Of a DNA stretch of 35,837 nt, positions 7,692 through 16,266 are shown piece after piece. The DNA comes from Eubacteriales bacterium (lineage in GTDB: Bacteria > Bacillota > Clostridia > Peptostreptococcales > Anaerovoracaceae), in NCBI GenBank assembly GCA_028692105.1, contig JAQUYC010000017.1:1-35837 (forward strand). The letters run 5' to 3'. Each line of letters opens with the position of its first letter. The first letter of the stretch is position 1. Both the position numbers and the translations under genes were made by a program. The notes beneath the pieces were generated by a model that had not been told where the DNA came from, searched no databases, and saw only the letters and a program-made list of their open reading frames with translations.

Positions 7692-8537
7692 ATGGTTCAC
7701 GCAATTTTAGAATATCAGTTTTTACAGAATGCGCTGTTTGCTGGGTTTTTAGCAAGCATCGTCTGCGGAGTCATAGGAGTCATTATCATTGAGAAGAAAT
7801 TGATCATGATGAGCGGCGGCATCGCTCATACGTCTTATGGGGGTGTGGGTCTGGGTTACCTTATGGGGTTTGAACCGATTTTAGGCGCGTTTCTGTTCGC
7901 GGCGGCCGCTGCTTTGGGTATCGGCTTTATTAAAAGAAAAGGCGGAGCCTTGTTCGATATCGCAATCGCGCTGTTCTGGTCTCTGGGTATGGCTTTGGGT
8001 ATCGTCTTTATTGCGATTATGCCCGGATACCCGCCGGATTTGAGTTCGTACCTGTTCGGCAATATTCTTTCGGTAACGAGGTCGGATCTGCTGCTTATGT
8101 CGATCCTGACCCTTGTAGTAATACTGGTCGTTGTCATTTTGTTCAACGATTGGAAAGCGTACCTCTTTGATGAGGAATTTGCCTATATTATCGGTGTAAG
8201 GACTGCTTTCCTGGAATATTTGCTATTAATACTGATCGCGATGACTGTAGTTGTTCTGATCCGTGTCGTCGGGATCATACTTGCCCTTTCACTTTTAACA
8301 ATACCGGCCGCGGCTGCCGCCATGGCATGCGGCAGTCTGAAAAAGAGAATGCTTTATGCGGTTTTTCTCGGAAGTATTTTCAGTGTTATGGGACTCTGTA
8401 TTTCATACCGGACAAACATGGCATCTGGCGCTTCCATTGTGATCCTATCTGCACTCTTTTACTTGGCGTCTCATTTTGTACATTTGATTTACAGTAAAAT
8501 GAAACGGACCCGATCGGTGCTACAATCGGAGATATAA
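7692..8537 (+). CDS. znuB: Zinc-type ABC transporter permease
   Basis: A 281-aa integral membrane protein with about eight hydrophobic segments and the family features GGIAHTSYGGVGLGYL and VGIILALSLLTIPAAAA. The ATG at 7692 is chosen because AGGAGGA (7677-7683) is correctly spaced; the in-frame ATG at 7674 has no ribosome binding site. It overlaps nothing but lies only 4 bp after the znuC stop. Confidence 0.86.
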   Translation: MVHAILEYQFLQNALFAGFLASIVCGVIGVIIIEKKLIMMSGGIAHTSYGGVGLGYLMGFEPILGAFLFAAAAALGIGFIKRKGGALFDIAIALFWSLGMALGIVFIAIMPGYPPDLSSYLFGNILSVTRSDLLLMSILTLVVILVVVILFNDWKAYLFDEEFAYIIGVRTAFLEYLLLILIAMTVVVLIRVVGIILALSLLTIPAAAAAMACGSLKKRMLYAVFLGSIFSVMGLCISYRTNMASGASIVILSALFYLASHFVHLIYSKMKRTRSVLQSEI

Positions 8538-8575
8538 TATTACTCTGAGATATGTCATAAAACGGAGGATGATTT

Positions 8576-9016
8576 ATGGAAATGAACGACGACATCAAAG
8601 AACGCTTAAAGGAATGCGGTTTGAAGAATACAAAACATAGGAAAGCGATTCTGGATTTTATGTTTTGTTCCAGAGTTCCCGCTTCCGCGGAGCAGGTGTA
8701 CATTCAAATGAATGGGCAAGGAACCTCAATTGATCTTTCCACTGTGTACAGGACGCTTGAGACGCTGAGAGAAAAGGGATTGCTGATCAAACACGACAGA
8801 TTGAACGACACCCGGGCGCTTTATGAATATAATCGAATGGAACACAAGCACTATCTTGTCTGCCTGGGGTGTAATAAAATGCTCCCGATTAAGGACTGCC
8901 CTTTAGCGGAATATGAAAGAGCCCTCGAGAAGGCGACCAATTTCGTGATTGCCGGACATAAGCTTGATATTTTCGGCTATTGCGCAGAATGCCAGGAAAA
9001 AGGATTACAGGAGTAA
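8576..9016 (+). CDS. Fur family transcriptional regulator (Zur-like)
   Basis: A 146-aa Fur-superfamily protein. The N-terminal winged helix includes STVYRTLETLREKGLL. The metal sites are EHKHYLVCLGC with a second pair FGYCAEC, the structural zinc Cys4 site, plus regulatory-site histidines. Its position between a zinc ABC transporter and the UPF0718/DUF1980 pair, both often under Zur control, favours a zinc sensor over PerR or Fur. It probably binds the palindrome at 6001-6031 and so represses its own operon when zinc is sufficient. GGAGG precedes the ATG. Confidence 0.83.
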   Translation: MEMNDDIKERLKECGLKNTKHRKAILDFMFCSRVPASAEQVYIQMNGQGTSIDLSTVYRTLETLREKGLLIKHDRLNDTRALYEYNRMEHKHYLVCLGCNKMLPIKDCPLAEYERALEKATNFVIAGHKLDIFGYCAECQEKGLQE

Positions 9017-9022
9017 CTACGA

Positions 9023-10030
9023 ATGCATGAAAAGGATTCGACTGGAGGCATAATTTCAGGGATCATGCTGTTTGCCGCAGGATATTTTTTATTTTCCCTG
9101 TTTAGGGCGGCTGATACATTTGATATCACCGGGATCAAGGTATTCAATACGATATTTATAAGCATTTTGATGCAGGCGCTGCCCTTTATGCTCGTCGGCG
9201 TCTTTGTGTCCTCGGCGATGCATGTCTATTTATCGGATGAAATGCTTGTCAGGATATTTCCGTTGAGAAACGGGATCGGATTTCTGACGGCAATGTTGGG
9301 CGGTATTTTTTTCCCGGTCTGTGAATGCGCCATCGTGCCTGTTGCGGTTAGACTTGTAAAAAAAGGAGTTGCGATGCCTGTCGCGCTGGTTTTTATGTTT
9401 TCCGCCCCAATTATTAATCCTATTGTAATCATTTCAACCCTTTACGCGTTTCCGGGCCATCCGGAAGCCGCCCTGCTCAGAGTCGGTCTTGGCTTATTCA
9501 TCGCCCTTGTAATCGGTTTGATTATTCTGCTTCTAGGAATCCGGACTCCGCTGTTGACGGTAGGGCATGATGCTGCTTGTTGTGATTGCTGCCATGAAGA
9601 AAGCTTTGCACATAAATCGGCCGGTTATAAAGTAAGAGCCTTGTTCTCTCATGCGGGAGATGAATTCTTTGACGTGGGGAAATATATCATCGTCGGCGCG
9701 TTCATGACAGGTCTGCTTCAAACGATAATACCCAGGAGCATATTTGTGGATTTATTGTCGCGGGACGGTCTTTCTCTTTTCATTATGATGATTACGGCTT
9801 TTTTATTTTCCGCATGCTCCACATCGGACGCCTTTATTGCCAGAAGCTTTCTGGACCGGTTTTCCATGGGACCGGTCATGGGCTTTATGGTGTTTGGACC
9901 GATGATGGATATTAAAAATATGCTTATGCTTTTAGGAAATTTCAAAAAAACCTTTGTATTATTTCTGAGCGTGCTTGTTTTTTTGGTCAATTTTATTGTC
10001 CTGTATTTTTTTGAAAAGATGTTTCTTTAA
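9023..10030 (+). CDS. UPF0718 family permease with Cys-rich loop
   Basis: This 335-aa membrane protein has about eight hydrophobic segments and the UPF0718 (DUF318) hallmark FPVCECAIVPVA (Cys100, Cys102) followed by SAPIINPIV. Between the two halves is a soluble loop with CCDCCH (Cys186, 187, 189, 190, His191), a likely metal-binding patch. Family members pair with a TIGR03943/DUF1980 protein, which is the next gene. The pair is often under Zur control, but its substrate is unknown. AGGAG precedes the ATG and only 6 bp separate it from the Fur-like gene. Confidence 0.82.
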   Translation: MHEKDSTGGIISGIMLFAAGYFLFSLFRAADTFDITGIKVFNTIFISILMQALPFMLVGVFVSSAMHVYLSDEMLVRIFPLRNGIGFLTAMLGGIFFPVCECAIVPVAVRLVKKGVAMPVALVFMFSAPIINPIVIISTLYAFPGHPEAALLRVGLGLFIALVIGLIILLLGIRTPLLTVGHDAACCDCCHEESFAHKSAGYKVRALFSHAGDEFFDVGKYIIVGAFMTGLLQTIIPRSIFVDLLSRDGLSLFIMMITAFLFSACSTSDAFIARSFLDRFSMGPVMGFMVFGPMMDIKNMLMLLGNFKKTFVLFLSVLVFLVNFIVLYFFEKMFL

Positions 10031-10039
10031 GAGGTTGAA

Positions 10040-10819
10040 ATGAGAGCAATAAAGCGTTTAAATAAGGCAATCAGCCTGGAAATCATACTTTTGGCCGGTT
10101 TTGCGGTATTCTTCATAAGGGCCGCGGCGACCGGCTCCGTTAGTCTGTATGTTCACCCGAGAGTCGTTCCTTTTATCATTTTCGCCGCGATAGCTATGCT
10201 GATCATTGCGCTGGTGAGGGTGGGAGATTTGTTTCGATCCCGACACGATGGGCGGAAGGCTCTTCCTCTTATTTTCTTCATCATTCCGCTGGTGATGGCA
10301 TTTACGATCCCGCCGCAGAGCTTTGATTCTACCACCGGGACGCTCGGCGACATTCGGCTGTCCAGTGAAGCGAAAGAGGTTGCCCCCCAATCCGACAAGC
10401 CGTTAGAGGAGGGCGTGCCGCCCGGTGATGAGCAAGATGTTGAAACGGCGCCCGCCAGGAGTACCCTGGTTATGGATACTGAAAATTATGCCCAGTGTCT
10501 GGGTGATGTTTCGGCCGACCTGGAGAGTTCTATCGGCATGCCGATAGAAATCCTGGGTTTCGTATATCACGATGAACAATTTAAAGCGGATGAATTTGTG
10601 ACGGCAAGACTGATGATGGTCTGCTGTGCAGCGGATATGCAACCGGTGGGCTTCCTGTGCAGATATGACGGGGCGGAAACGCTGAAATCGGATTCATGGA
10701 TCACGGTGAACGGAGTTATCGGTAAAACGGAATTCAATGGGGAAACCATTCCCTATGTAAAAGTAGATCATATTGATGAAGCGCAAAAGCCGGATCAGGA
10801 TTACATCTATCCCTATTGA
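10040..10819 (+). CDS. TIGR03943 / DUF1980 family membrane-anchored protein
   Basis: A 259-aa protein with an N-terminal pair of membrane helices (about 10-65), a third near 75-95, a Pro/Glu-rich linker and an extracellular C-terminal domain containing the family motif RLMMVCCAADMQPVGF. It is the usual partner of the UPF0718 permease just upstream (9-bp gap). The pair has been linked to zinc homeostasis in streptococci and bacilli; the exact role is unknown. It closes the zinc block. Confidence 0.82.
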   Translation: MRAIKRLNKAISLEIILLAGFAVFFIRAAATGSVSLYVHPRVVPFIIFAAIAMLIIALVRVGDLFRSRHDGRKALPLIFFIIPLVMAFTIPPQSFDSTTGTLGDIRLSSEAKEVAPQSDKPLEEGVPPGDEQDVETAPARSTLVMDTENYAQCLGDVSADLESSIGMPIEILGFVYHDEQFKADEFVTARLMMVCCAADMQPVGFLCRYDGAETLKSDSWITVNGVIGKTEFNGETIPYVKVDHIDEAQKPDQDYIYPY

Positions 10820-10834
10820 AAACTTAAAACGAAA

Positions 10835-10863
10835 TTGACATATGCCCATAATGGGATTACAAT
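10835..10863 (+). promoter_or_regulatory. Promoter with TATG-NN-CATA operator, upstream of the flavin reductase operon
   Basis: TTGACA (10835-10840), operator TATGCCCATA (10841-10850) and -10 box TACAAT (10858-10863) with a 17-bp spacer. It lies 16 bp after the DUF1980 stop and starts a separate six-gene operon. Confidence 0.83.
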
Positions 10864-10925
10864 AAAGATATTATAAAGAAAGGCTGAACAATTTGAACAT
10901 CAGTCTCAGAAAGGAAGAGATGAAT

Positions 10926-11438
10926 ATGAGTGACAGTATGGATCAATCATTGAAAAAGCAGGCGAATATGAGGTCCTGCCTGCAACCGATGCCGAAGGTT
11001 TTGGTTTCCTGCCGTGGACTTGACGGAGAGAACAACGCCCTTGCGGTCGGGTATTGCTCGAACTGCAGTTACGATCCACCCATGGTCATGGTCGGGATCG
11101 TACCTTCCAGGTACTCCTATAAGATGATAAAGGAATCCGGGGTTTTTGTGGTCAATCTCGTTGAAAAAGAGTACAAGGACGTCTTTGATTATCTTGGCAG
11201 CCACAGCAAAAGGGATGGGGATAAGCTCAGCGACATGAACGTGAAATTGGCGGAGGGGATCAAGGTCAAAGCTCCGTTGTTGAAAGACTGCCCTGTCAAT
11301 ATCGAATGCACAGTTGTCGATTCTATCGCCACCGGTTCTCATGAAATGTTCGTCGGGAAAATAGAGCATGTCCATGCGGATTCCCGGCTGGTAGGCGATG
11401 ACGGTAATATTGATTTCTCAAAGATCAAATTTCTTTAA
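10926..11438 (+). CDS. Flavin reductase family protein (FMN-binding split barrel)
   Basis: A 170-aa protein of the flavin reductase-like, FMN-binding split-barrel family. It has the opening PMPKVLVSCRGLDGENNALAV, the core YCSNCSYDPPMVMVGI, and SGVFVVNLV. It probably binds FMN and transfers electrons between a pyridine nucleotide or ferredoxin and an unknown acceptor. The ATG at 10926 is chosen because AAGGAAG is correctly spaced; TTG at 10893 and ATG at 10920 are in frame but poorly placed. First gene after the promoter at 10835. Confidence 0.8.
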   Translation: MSDSMDQSLKKQANMRSCLQPMPKVLVSCRGLDGENNALAVGYCSNCSYDPPMVMVGIVPSRYSYKMIKESGVFVVNLVEKEYKDVFDYLGSHSKRDGDKLSDMNVKLAEGIKVKAPLLKDCPVNIECTVVDSIATGSHEMFVGKIEHVHADSRLVGDDGNIDFSKIKFL

Positions 11439-11459
11439 TACCAGGATCGGGAGGTTTGA

Positions 11460-11852
11460 ATGAAGATCGGAATAGCGACGGATAAAGACGGACTGAACAG
11501 TCTCGTATCAAGCCGATTCAATGAATGTGGTTTTTTATTGATTATTGGGGTGAAAGATCATTATGCGGGCGAAGCGGCTGAAATCACAGAAATCATCCCA
11601 ATCAAAAATGAAAAATGCGGCTCGGAGATACAATTGGCCGAAGAACTGGTGAAGCACGACTGCGAGGCGGTGATCACCGGAGAACTTGCGCCTGAAGTAT
11701 TTGAATATATTGCGGAGTCCTGTATTACTCGATACAATGGAAAAGGATATCCCGCACTGGCAGCTCTTGAAGCGATGGAACGGCATGAACTGAAACTGAT
11801 AAGGAATCTCGAGGGTACGGACGAGTGTGACGGCTCTCATCATAATCATTAA
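11460..11852 (+). CDS. NifX/NifB-like FeMo-cofactor-type cluster-binding protein
   Basis: This 130-aa protein has the Nitro_FeMo-Co fold: MKIGIATD at the start, a central EAVITGEL segment and a conserved helix after GKGYPALAALE. The C-terminus is Cys/His-rich (DECDGSHHNH). In nitrogen fixers this fold carries Fe-S or Fe-Mo-type cofactors, but no nif structural genes occur here, so a more general metallocluster carrier is likely. GGGAGG precedes the ATG. It is one of four such proteins in the window. Confidence 0.8.
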   Translation: MKIGIATDKDGLNSLVSSRFNECGFLLIIGVKDHYAGEAAEITEIIPIKNEKCGSEIQLAEELVKHDCEAVITGELAPEVFEYIAESCITRYNGKGYPALAALEAMERHELKLIRNLEGTDECDGSHHNH

Positions 11853-11876
11853 TTTCGGAATAGAAGGAGAACAGGC

Positions 11877-12317
11877 ATGAGTGAAGAAATGGCAATCGAA
11901 ATGAGAAACAAAGCGGGGAATTATTTTAAAGAAGGGTATAATTGTGCGGAAGCAATATTTTTAACCTATCGTGAGTTGCTTGCTCCAGAGATGGATCCTG
12001 CCATGGTGAGCTTGTTTACGGGATTTGGCAGCGGGGTAGGAGAATCCGGATGCATGTGCGGCGCCCTGACAGGCTCCATCTCTGCGCTGAATATGCTAAA
12101 GGGAAGAACGTCAAACCAGACGTCGCGGGACGAAGCCTATCGGCTGGCCAGGGAGTTTACGGAAAAATTCACGGAAAAGTATGGCGTGACATGCTGTCGT
12201 GCACTGAATCCGCATCCCTTTGAGACCAGAGAACATTTGACAAACTGCCTCAAGATTACAGGAAACACCAGCAAGATGCTGATGGAATTCCTGGAAGAGA
12301 AAGGTTTGAACGAATAA
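11877..12317 (+). CDS. C_GCAxxG_C_C family protein
   Basis: This 146-aa protein matches the full family signature: YNCAEA (Cys23), TGFGSGVGESGCMCGALTG (Cys59, Cys61), then TCCRAL near 103 and NCLKITG near 120. Redox or metal binding is inferred for the family. AGAAGGAG precedes the ATG, 24 bp after the NifX-like gene in the same operon. It is more canonical than the copy at 1025. Confidence 0.87.
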   Translation: MSEEMAIEMRNKAGNYFKEGYNCAEAIFLTYRELLAPEMDPAMVSLFTGFGSGVGESGCMCGALTGSISALNMLKGRTSNQTSRDEAYRLAREFTEKFTEKYGVTCCRALNPHPFETREHLTNCLKITGNTSKMLMEFLEEKGLNE

Positions 12318-12348
12318 ACGAAATAAATAATTGTATGGAGGTTATTTG

Positions 12349-12681
12349 ATGAAAGTCGGGATTATTCGCTGCATGCAGACGGAAGACATGTGCCCCGGGA
12401 CGACTGATTTTAAGGCTGTCAAAGACAAGAAGCTGGCCTTTGAAGGGGTAGAAGGAGAAATTGAAGTGATTGGCTTTGTTTCCTGCGGAGGTTGTCCGGG
12501 GAAAAAAGCGGTGACCCGAGCTGCGGAAATGGTCAAAAGGGGCGCAGATACCATTGTCTTGGCCTCATGTATCACAAGGGGGAATCCGATTGGATTTGTC
12601 TGCCCACATGCGGAAAAAATGAAGGCTGCTATTGTCCAGAAAGTTGGAGAAGCCATCCTTCTTCTGGATTACACCCACTGA
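12349..12681 (+). CDS. CGGC domain protein
   Basis: This 110-aa protein carries the CGGC motif that defines a small family of predicted metal-binding proteins in anaerobes (SCGGCPGKK, Cys46-Cys49). Further cysteines are C8 (IIRCMQ), C15 (MCPG), SCITRG and FVCPH. The function is unknown. The ATG at 12349 has GGAGG 7 nt upstream; an in-frame TTG at 12331 does not. Same operon as its neighbours. Confidence 0.85.
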   Translation: MKVGIIRCMQTEDMCPGTTDFKAVKDKKLAFEGVEGEIEVIGFVSCGGCPGKKAVTRAAEMVKRGADTIVLASCITRGNPIGFVCPHAEKMKAAIVQKVGEAILLLDYTH

Positions 12682-12745
12682 CGGACTCCGCAGCGAAATA
12701 CAGGAAATAATAAGAGATCAGGATATTGAGTAAGAAAGGTGAGCT

Positions 12746-13519
12746 ATGAAGATTGATAAGGTTTGGGCAGTGTATTTCAGCGCAACGGGAACAACGCAGA
12801 AAACGGTAGAACGAATTGCGAAGGTGATTGCGGAAAAGCTGGGGACGGATTCTGGCACTTGTGACTTTACTCTACCGACGGCTAGAGAGGAGGCTCTACA
12901 ATTTCGGAAGGGAGATCTGGTGGTCTTTGGGACGCCCGTATACGCGGGCCGAGTACCAAACGTGTTGCTGAAATATCTGAATACGATACAAGGAAACGGC
13001 GCGGCAGCGGTGCCTGTGGTGTTATACGGAAACCGGGATTACGACGATGGTTTGATCGAACTGAGGGATATTCTGGAAAAAGGCGGATTACATACAGTCG
13101 CGGCAGCGGCTTTTATCGGGGAGCATTCCTTTTCCCATATCCTGGCGAAAGACAGACCGGATGAGGCGGATATGTTCCTGGCCGGCGATTTTGCAGCCGG
13201 AGTCGCGGAAAAGATTAATGGAATTTCCGATTTTGCCGGTATATCCCCGATTTCTGTAAAAGGGATACCGGATCCCTACCGGGGTTATTATCAGCCGAGA
13301 GATCGGAAGGGAACGCCGGTAGATATCCGGAAGGTGAAACCCCTCACCAATGGCGGCTGCAATAACTGCCTGATCTGCGCCGACGTCTGCCCCATGGGGT
13401 CCATTAGCAGGGATAACGTGCGGGAGTTTACCGGCATCTGCATTAAGTGCGGCGCCTGCATCAAAAAATGTCCGATGCAGGCAAAGTATTATGAGGATGA
13501 GGCGTTTCTGTACCATTAG
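12746..13519 (+). CDS. EFR1-type flavodoxin-ferredoxin fusion protein
   Basis: This 257-aa protein joins a flavodoxin-like domain (residues 5-165, FMN loop SATGTTQKT, then FGTPVYAGRVPN) to a C-terminal 2[4Fe-4S] ferredoxin domain: CNNCLICADVCPMGS and CIKCGACIKKCPM. Such EFR1 proteins are intracellular electron carriers or reductases of anaerobes. It probably supplies electrons to other products of this operon. The 64-bp gap upstream shows no clear terminator. Confidence 0.87.
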   Translation: MKIDKVWAVYFSATGTTQKTVERIAKVIAEKLGTDSGTCDFTLPTAREEALQFRKGDLVVFGTPVYAGRVPNVLLKYLNTIQGNGAAAVPVVLYGNRDYDDGLIELRDILEKGGLHTVAAAAFIGEHSFSHILAKDRPDEADMFLAGDFAAGVAEKINGISDFAGISPISVKGIPDPYRGYYQPRDRKGTPVDIRKVKPLTNGGCNNCLICADVCPMGSISRDNVREFTGICIKCGACIKKCPMQAKYYEDEAFLYH

Positions 13520-13586
13520 CATGAGCTGGAGGAAGGACTGACAAGAAGGGCCAAACCGGAGACTTTTCTATAATGGAGGCGTATGT

Positions 13587-14057
13587 ATGCATCAAATTGT
13601 AATTATCGGAACCGTTCCACCTTGTCCAAGATGCAAGTTGTTAACAGAAGTTGTGACAGTAAAGGCAAAGTCATTGGGTTTAGACACGGAGATCATGCAC
13701 ATCTCCTATACAAGTGAAGAAGCGAATGACTTAGCTGGAAAAGAAGGGTTAAAACCGGGAACGGCCAAGGACGTAGCGAAAACCCTTGGTCTGGATATAA
13801 ATCTCGATAAAATGCCAAAGGCTTCAGAGCTATCAGAATTTAACAATATTGAGAATCTGGAGCCAGATTTAAAGCAATTTGAAAGTCTTTTTCGAAAGGT
13901 AAATATTTTAGATAACTGGTTAAGAACTTTCGAGAATCAGGCAAAAAATATTGGTATTCTGATGACGCCAGTACTGATTATTGATGGTAAGATTAAATAC
14001 AGTGGCAGCGTCCCGAATCTGTCCTTGATTGAAAAACTGCTAGCCGAACTTAAATGA
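13587..14057 (+). CDS. Thioredoxin-like protein with CPRC active site
   Basis: A 156-aa thioredoxin-fold protein. The active site CPRC (Cys13, Cys16) is near the N-terminus and the cis-proline loop is MTPVLIIDGK (Pro128). An insert of about 60 residues (45-105) between the two halves is longer than in small archaeal-type thioredoxins. It probably acts as a dithiol reductant. GGAGG precedes the ATG. It is the last plus-strand gene before the convergent TrsS-like gene and may belong with either cluster. Confidence 0.75.
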   Translation: MHQIVIIGTVPPCPRCKLLTEVVTVKAKSLGLDTEIMHISYTSEEANDLAGKEGLKPGTAKDVAKTLGLDINLDKMPKASELSEFNNIENLEPDLKQFESLFRKVNILDNWLRTFENQAKNIGILMTPVLIIDGKIKYSGSVPNLSLIEKLLAELK

Positions 14058-14101
14058 AAATAATGATAATTGATTTATAGTTATCCATATAGATTTATTT
14101 T

Positions 14102-15409
14102 TTATCCCTGCTTAGTCAGATAATAAGCACAAAAAGGGAAAAAACGTCCATCATCGAATACATGGAGACTACATCTTCGCAGACGTTCAAGGTCAATATT
14201 ACCAGCATCCTGAAATGCCATGGCTGTTAGCGTAAAGCTATGTGAGCGAACACGGCGGAGAAAACCATCGAGGGTTTCAATATTGTCTTCAGTACAAGGA
14301 TTTTCTAGTTTACTAACAGTTTCGGCGGATGTTTCTTCAATTTTGGGGCGTTGCCATTTGCGAGCCACAAACTCACGGTTTTGATCAGCAGTTGTAGTTT
14401 CGCAACAACCAGTTGTTACTTTGTGCAATGGATGCAGAGTCTGGTCATGCATTACAATATAATCACCGTGAAAACCACACATCGGATGGTCGCAACGCGA
14501 CGGCTGAAGAGAATCACGCAAAACAAGATTTCCAGCTTGTTCTTCGATAGCTTCGATCAACTCGTCAAGAGTAAAACGCTGGCTGTCTGATGGCATGGTT
14601 GGAATGCGCCCGAAATAGCTGACGGGTTGAAAATGAACACCGCGTACGGCAGGCGCTCGTGAAACTGCAAAACGGATGATGTCACCAATATTCTGAGTAT
14701 TGATGTGCGGCACAATAGTTGGTACAAGAGTCACCCCAAGATTGTAACGAGCGCAGTTTTCAATGGCTTTCTGCTTAATTCCGAACAGATCCTGATTACG
14801 CAGCTTACGATAAATACCATCGTTGGTACCGTCAAATTGCAAAAAGACAAATGATAAACCTGCTTCAGCAAGTTTCTGAACGAAGCCCGCATCATCTGCG
14901 AGGCGTATTCCATTTGTGTTCAACTGAACATATTGGCAGCCTGCTTCTTTTGCGGCATTTATAATTTGAGGCAGATCGTCGCGCACAGTAGGCTCTCCGC
15001 CACTCAGTTGTACGAGTGTTTTTCCTGGCACAGCAAGAGCAAATAAACGTTTGCGAACAGTTTCAAAAGGAATGTCCTCTCCGGTTCCGGCTTCAGCAAA
15101 ACAAAAAGAACAATGAAGGTTACAACGTTTCGTGACTTCCAACAAGACACAGCAAGTACCTTGTTTATGCTCAGGGCATAAACCGCATGCATGAGGGCAA
15201 TTTTCATTCTCACCCGCTGCGATCACAGGCAGATCTCCCCGCCACAATTCTGAATCGCGGAATCCACGCCATATCACTGAAGAAAAATCACCATGTTGCG
15301 GGCACTTTTTTTCAAGGTGAACCTCTCTGCCATAAGCGATATGTTCTGCCGGAATCCTTTGCAGGCAGATGGGGCATACACTATATGTTTGTCTTAAAAC
15401 TTTACGCAT
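14102..15409 (-). CDS. trsS: TrsS-like radical SAM protein
   Basis: A 435-aa radical SAM enzyme. It has an N-terminal zinc-ribbon-like part (Cys12, Cys15, Cys36 in KKCPQHGD), a second cysteine cluster CPHACGLC (71-78) and CC (86-87), then the SAM cluster motif CNLHCSFC (96-103) and LSGGEPT. The C-terminus has the family ending FFPFCAYYL. It resembles the radical SAM (seleno)protein TrsS, recalled as partner of the methyltransferase TrsM (DVU_1556 type); the substrate is unknown. Motif cysteines are encoded as Cys, not in-frame TGA. The start at 15409 has GGAG 7 nt upstream and overlaps the end of the DUF5714 gene by 8 bp, so the two are coupled. Confidence 0.75.
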   Translation of the reverse strand: MRKVLRQTYSVCPICLQRIPAEHIAYGREVHLEKKCPQHGDFSSVIWRGFRDSELWRGDLPVIAAGENENCPHACGLCPEHKQGTCCVLLEVTKRCNLHCSFCFAEAGTGEDIPFETVRKRLFALAVPGKTLVQLSGGEPTVRDDLPQIINAAKEAGCQYVQLNTNGIRLADDAGFVQKLAEAGLSFVFLQFDGTNDGIYRKLRNQDLFGIKQKAIENCARYNLGVTLVPTIVPHINTQNIGDIIRFAVSRAPAVRGVHFQPVSYFGRIPTMPSDSQRFTLDELIEAIEEQAGNLVLRDSLQPSRCDHPMCGFHGDYIVMHDQTLHPLHKVTTGCCETTTADQNREFVARKWQRPKIEETSAETVSKLENPCTEDNIETLDGFLRRVRSHSFTLTAMAFQDAGNIDLERLRRCSLHVFDDGRFFPFCAYYLTKQG

Positions 15410-16151
15410 TATCATACTCCATCTTCGAATATTTTAATGGATAATATAAGCATTTACTTTTAATACACTTATCATTATAAGGAAACTGTTTGCATACGTA
15501 ACTTATTTTGCCGGTATTTGAGAAGCATTCGAAATTATTTATAGCAGTTTCAATTGCAATCATTGAATCTCTTTTGCAGCAACGAGGACCGCCCATGCGG
15601 CTTATTGCCATTAAAGCATGCGCAGTCATTTGGTTAGCCTTTCCTCTGTCTTCTTTCGAATATGGCGTTACCTGATGGATGACGGAATAAGCGATACCTA
15701 CACCAATACATGCACCACATGCCCCGTGAGTTCCGCATAAACCGCCAAATAATTCTTTCCCTCGCGAAATAGCCTCTTTTATAAAAGAATCGTCTTTCAT
15801 ATTAATACTGTTACAATAGGCAGTAACCAAAACCGCAGGTACAATACTGTGATATTCCGGCCCATGCATATGAAGCGTTGGCAAATCAAAAATTTTTAAT
15901 GCCAGTTCAACTGGATCGGTTTGATTGCTATTAATGCATTCATACTCAATAAGCTCAAGTATATCCCTACTATGACATTCATCGCAGACATAATGACCTT
16001 CCAGACAAAAGACATGAGTAATATATTCTTTGCCACAGTAAAAACAGTTAGCGCGTAATGGTTTGTCAGGAGTGTAAAATAGCTCCCGGCCACAAACCAT
16101 GCAACCAGTAATATGATCCGTATTTGTGCAGCAACAAGCTTCTGTATTCAT
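15402..16151 (-). CDS. DUF5714 protein, stand-alone
   Basis: A 249-aa Cys-rich protein of the DUF5714 family. It has an N-terminal CCC (6-8), two zinc-ribbon pairs (Cys17/20, Cys36/39), GHYVCDEC, a helical core with MHGPEYHSIVPAVL, the motif CGTHGACGACIG, PRCCKRDS, and a C-terminal CIKSKCLYYP. The same order of motifs forms the C-terminal third of the radical SAM fusion at 32204. Function unknown; probably Fe-S or zinc binding and a partner of radical SAM enzymes. The ATG at 16151 is chosen because AAGGAG precedes it; the frame is open further upstream through the terminator hairpin, without homology. It overlaps the TrsS-like gene. Confidence 0.82.
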   Translation of the reverse strand: MNTEACCCTNTDHITGCMVCGRELFYTPDKPLRANCFYCGKEYITHVFCLEGHYVCDECHSRDILELIEYECINSNQTDPVELALKIFDLPTLHMHGPEYHSIVPAVLVTAYCNSINMKDDSFIKEAISRGKELFGGLCGTHGACGACIGVGIAYSVIHQVTPYSKEDRGKANQMTAHALMAISRMGGPRCCKRDSMIAIETAINNFECFSNTGKISYVCKQFPYNDKCIKSKCLYYPLKYSKMEYDNA

Positions 16152-16184
16152 CTTATCGCTCCTTGTATATTTAGTAACGAAAGA

Positions 16185-16228
16185 AAATCTTCTCAAGAGA
16201 CCGTTGCAGTAATCTTTCGAGAAGATTT
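16185..16228 (-). terminator. Hairpin between the NifX-like and DUF5714 genes
   Basis: AAATCTTCTC (16185-16194) pairs perfectly with GAGAAGATTT (16219-16228) around a 24-nt loop. On the minus strand it is followed by TTCTTTCG. It lies in the 115-bp gap between two gene groups and could be a terminator, or an attenuator that lowers expression of DUF5714-trsS relative to the upstream operon. Confidence 0.55.
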
Positions 16229-16266
16229 CTTTGGAATTATAAGAGGAAGGTAACTCCAAATTTAAT

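Noticed and set aside
14102-15409. Selenocysteine (in-frame TGA) in the TrsS-like protein
   Set aside because: The frame is continuous and the motif positions are encoded as Cys; no recoding is needed.
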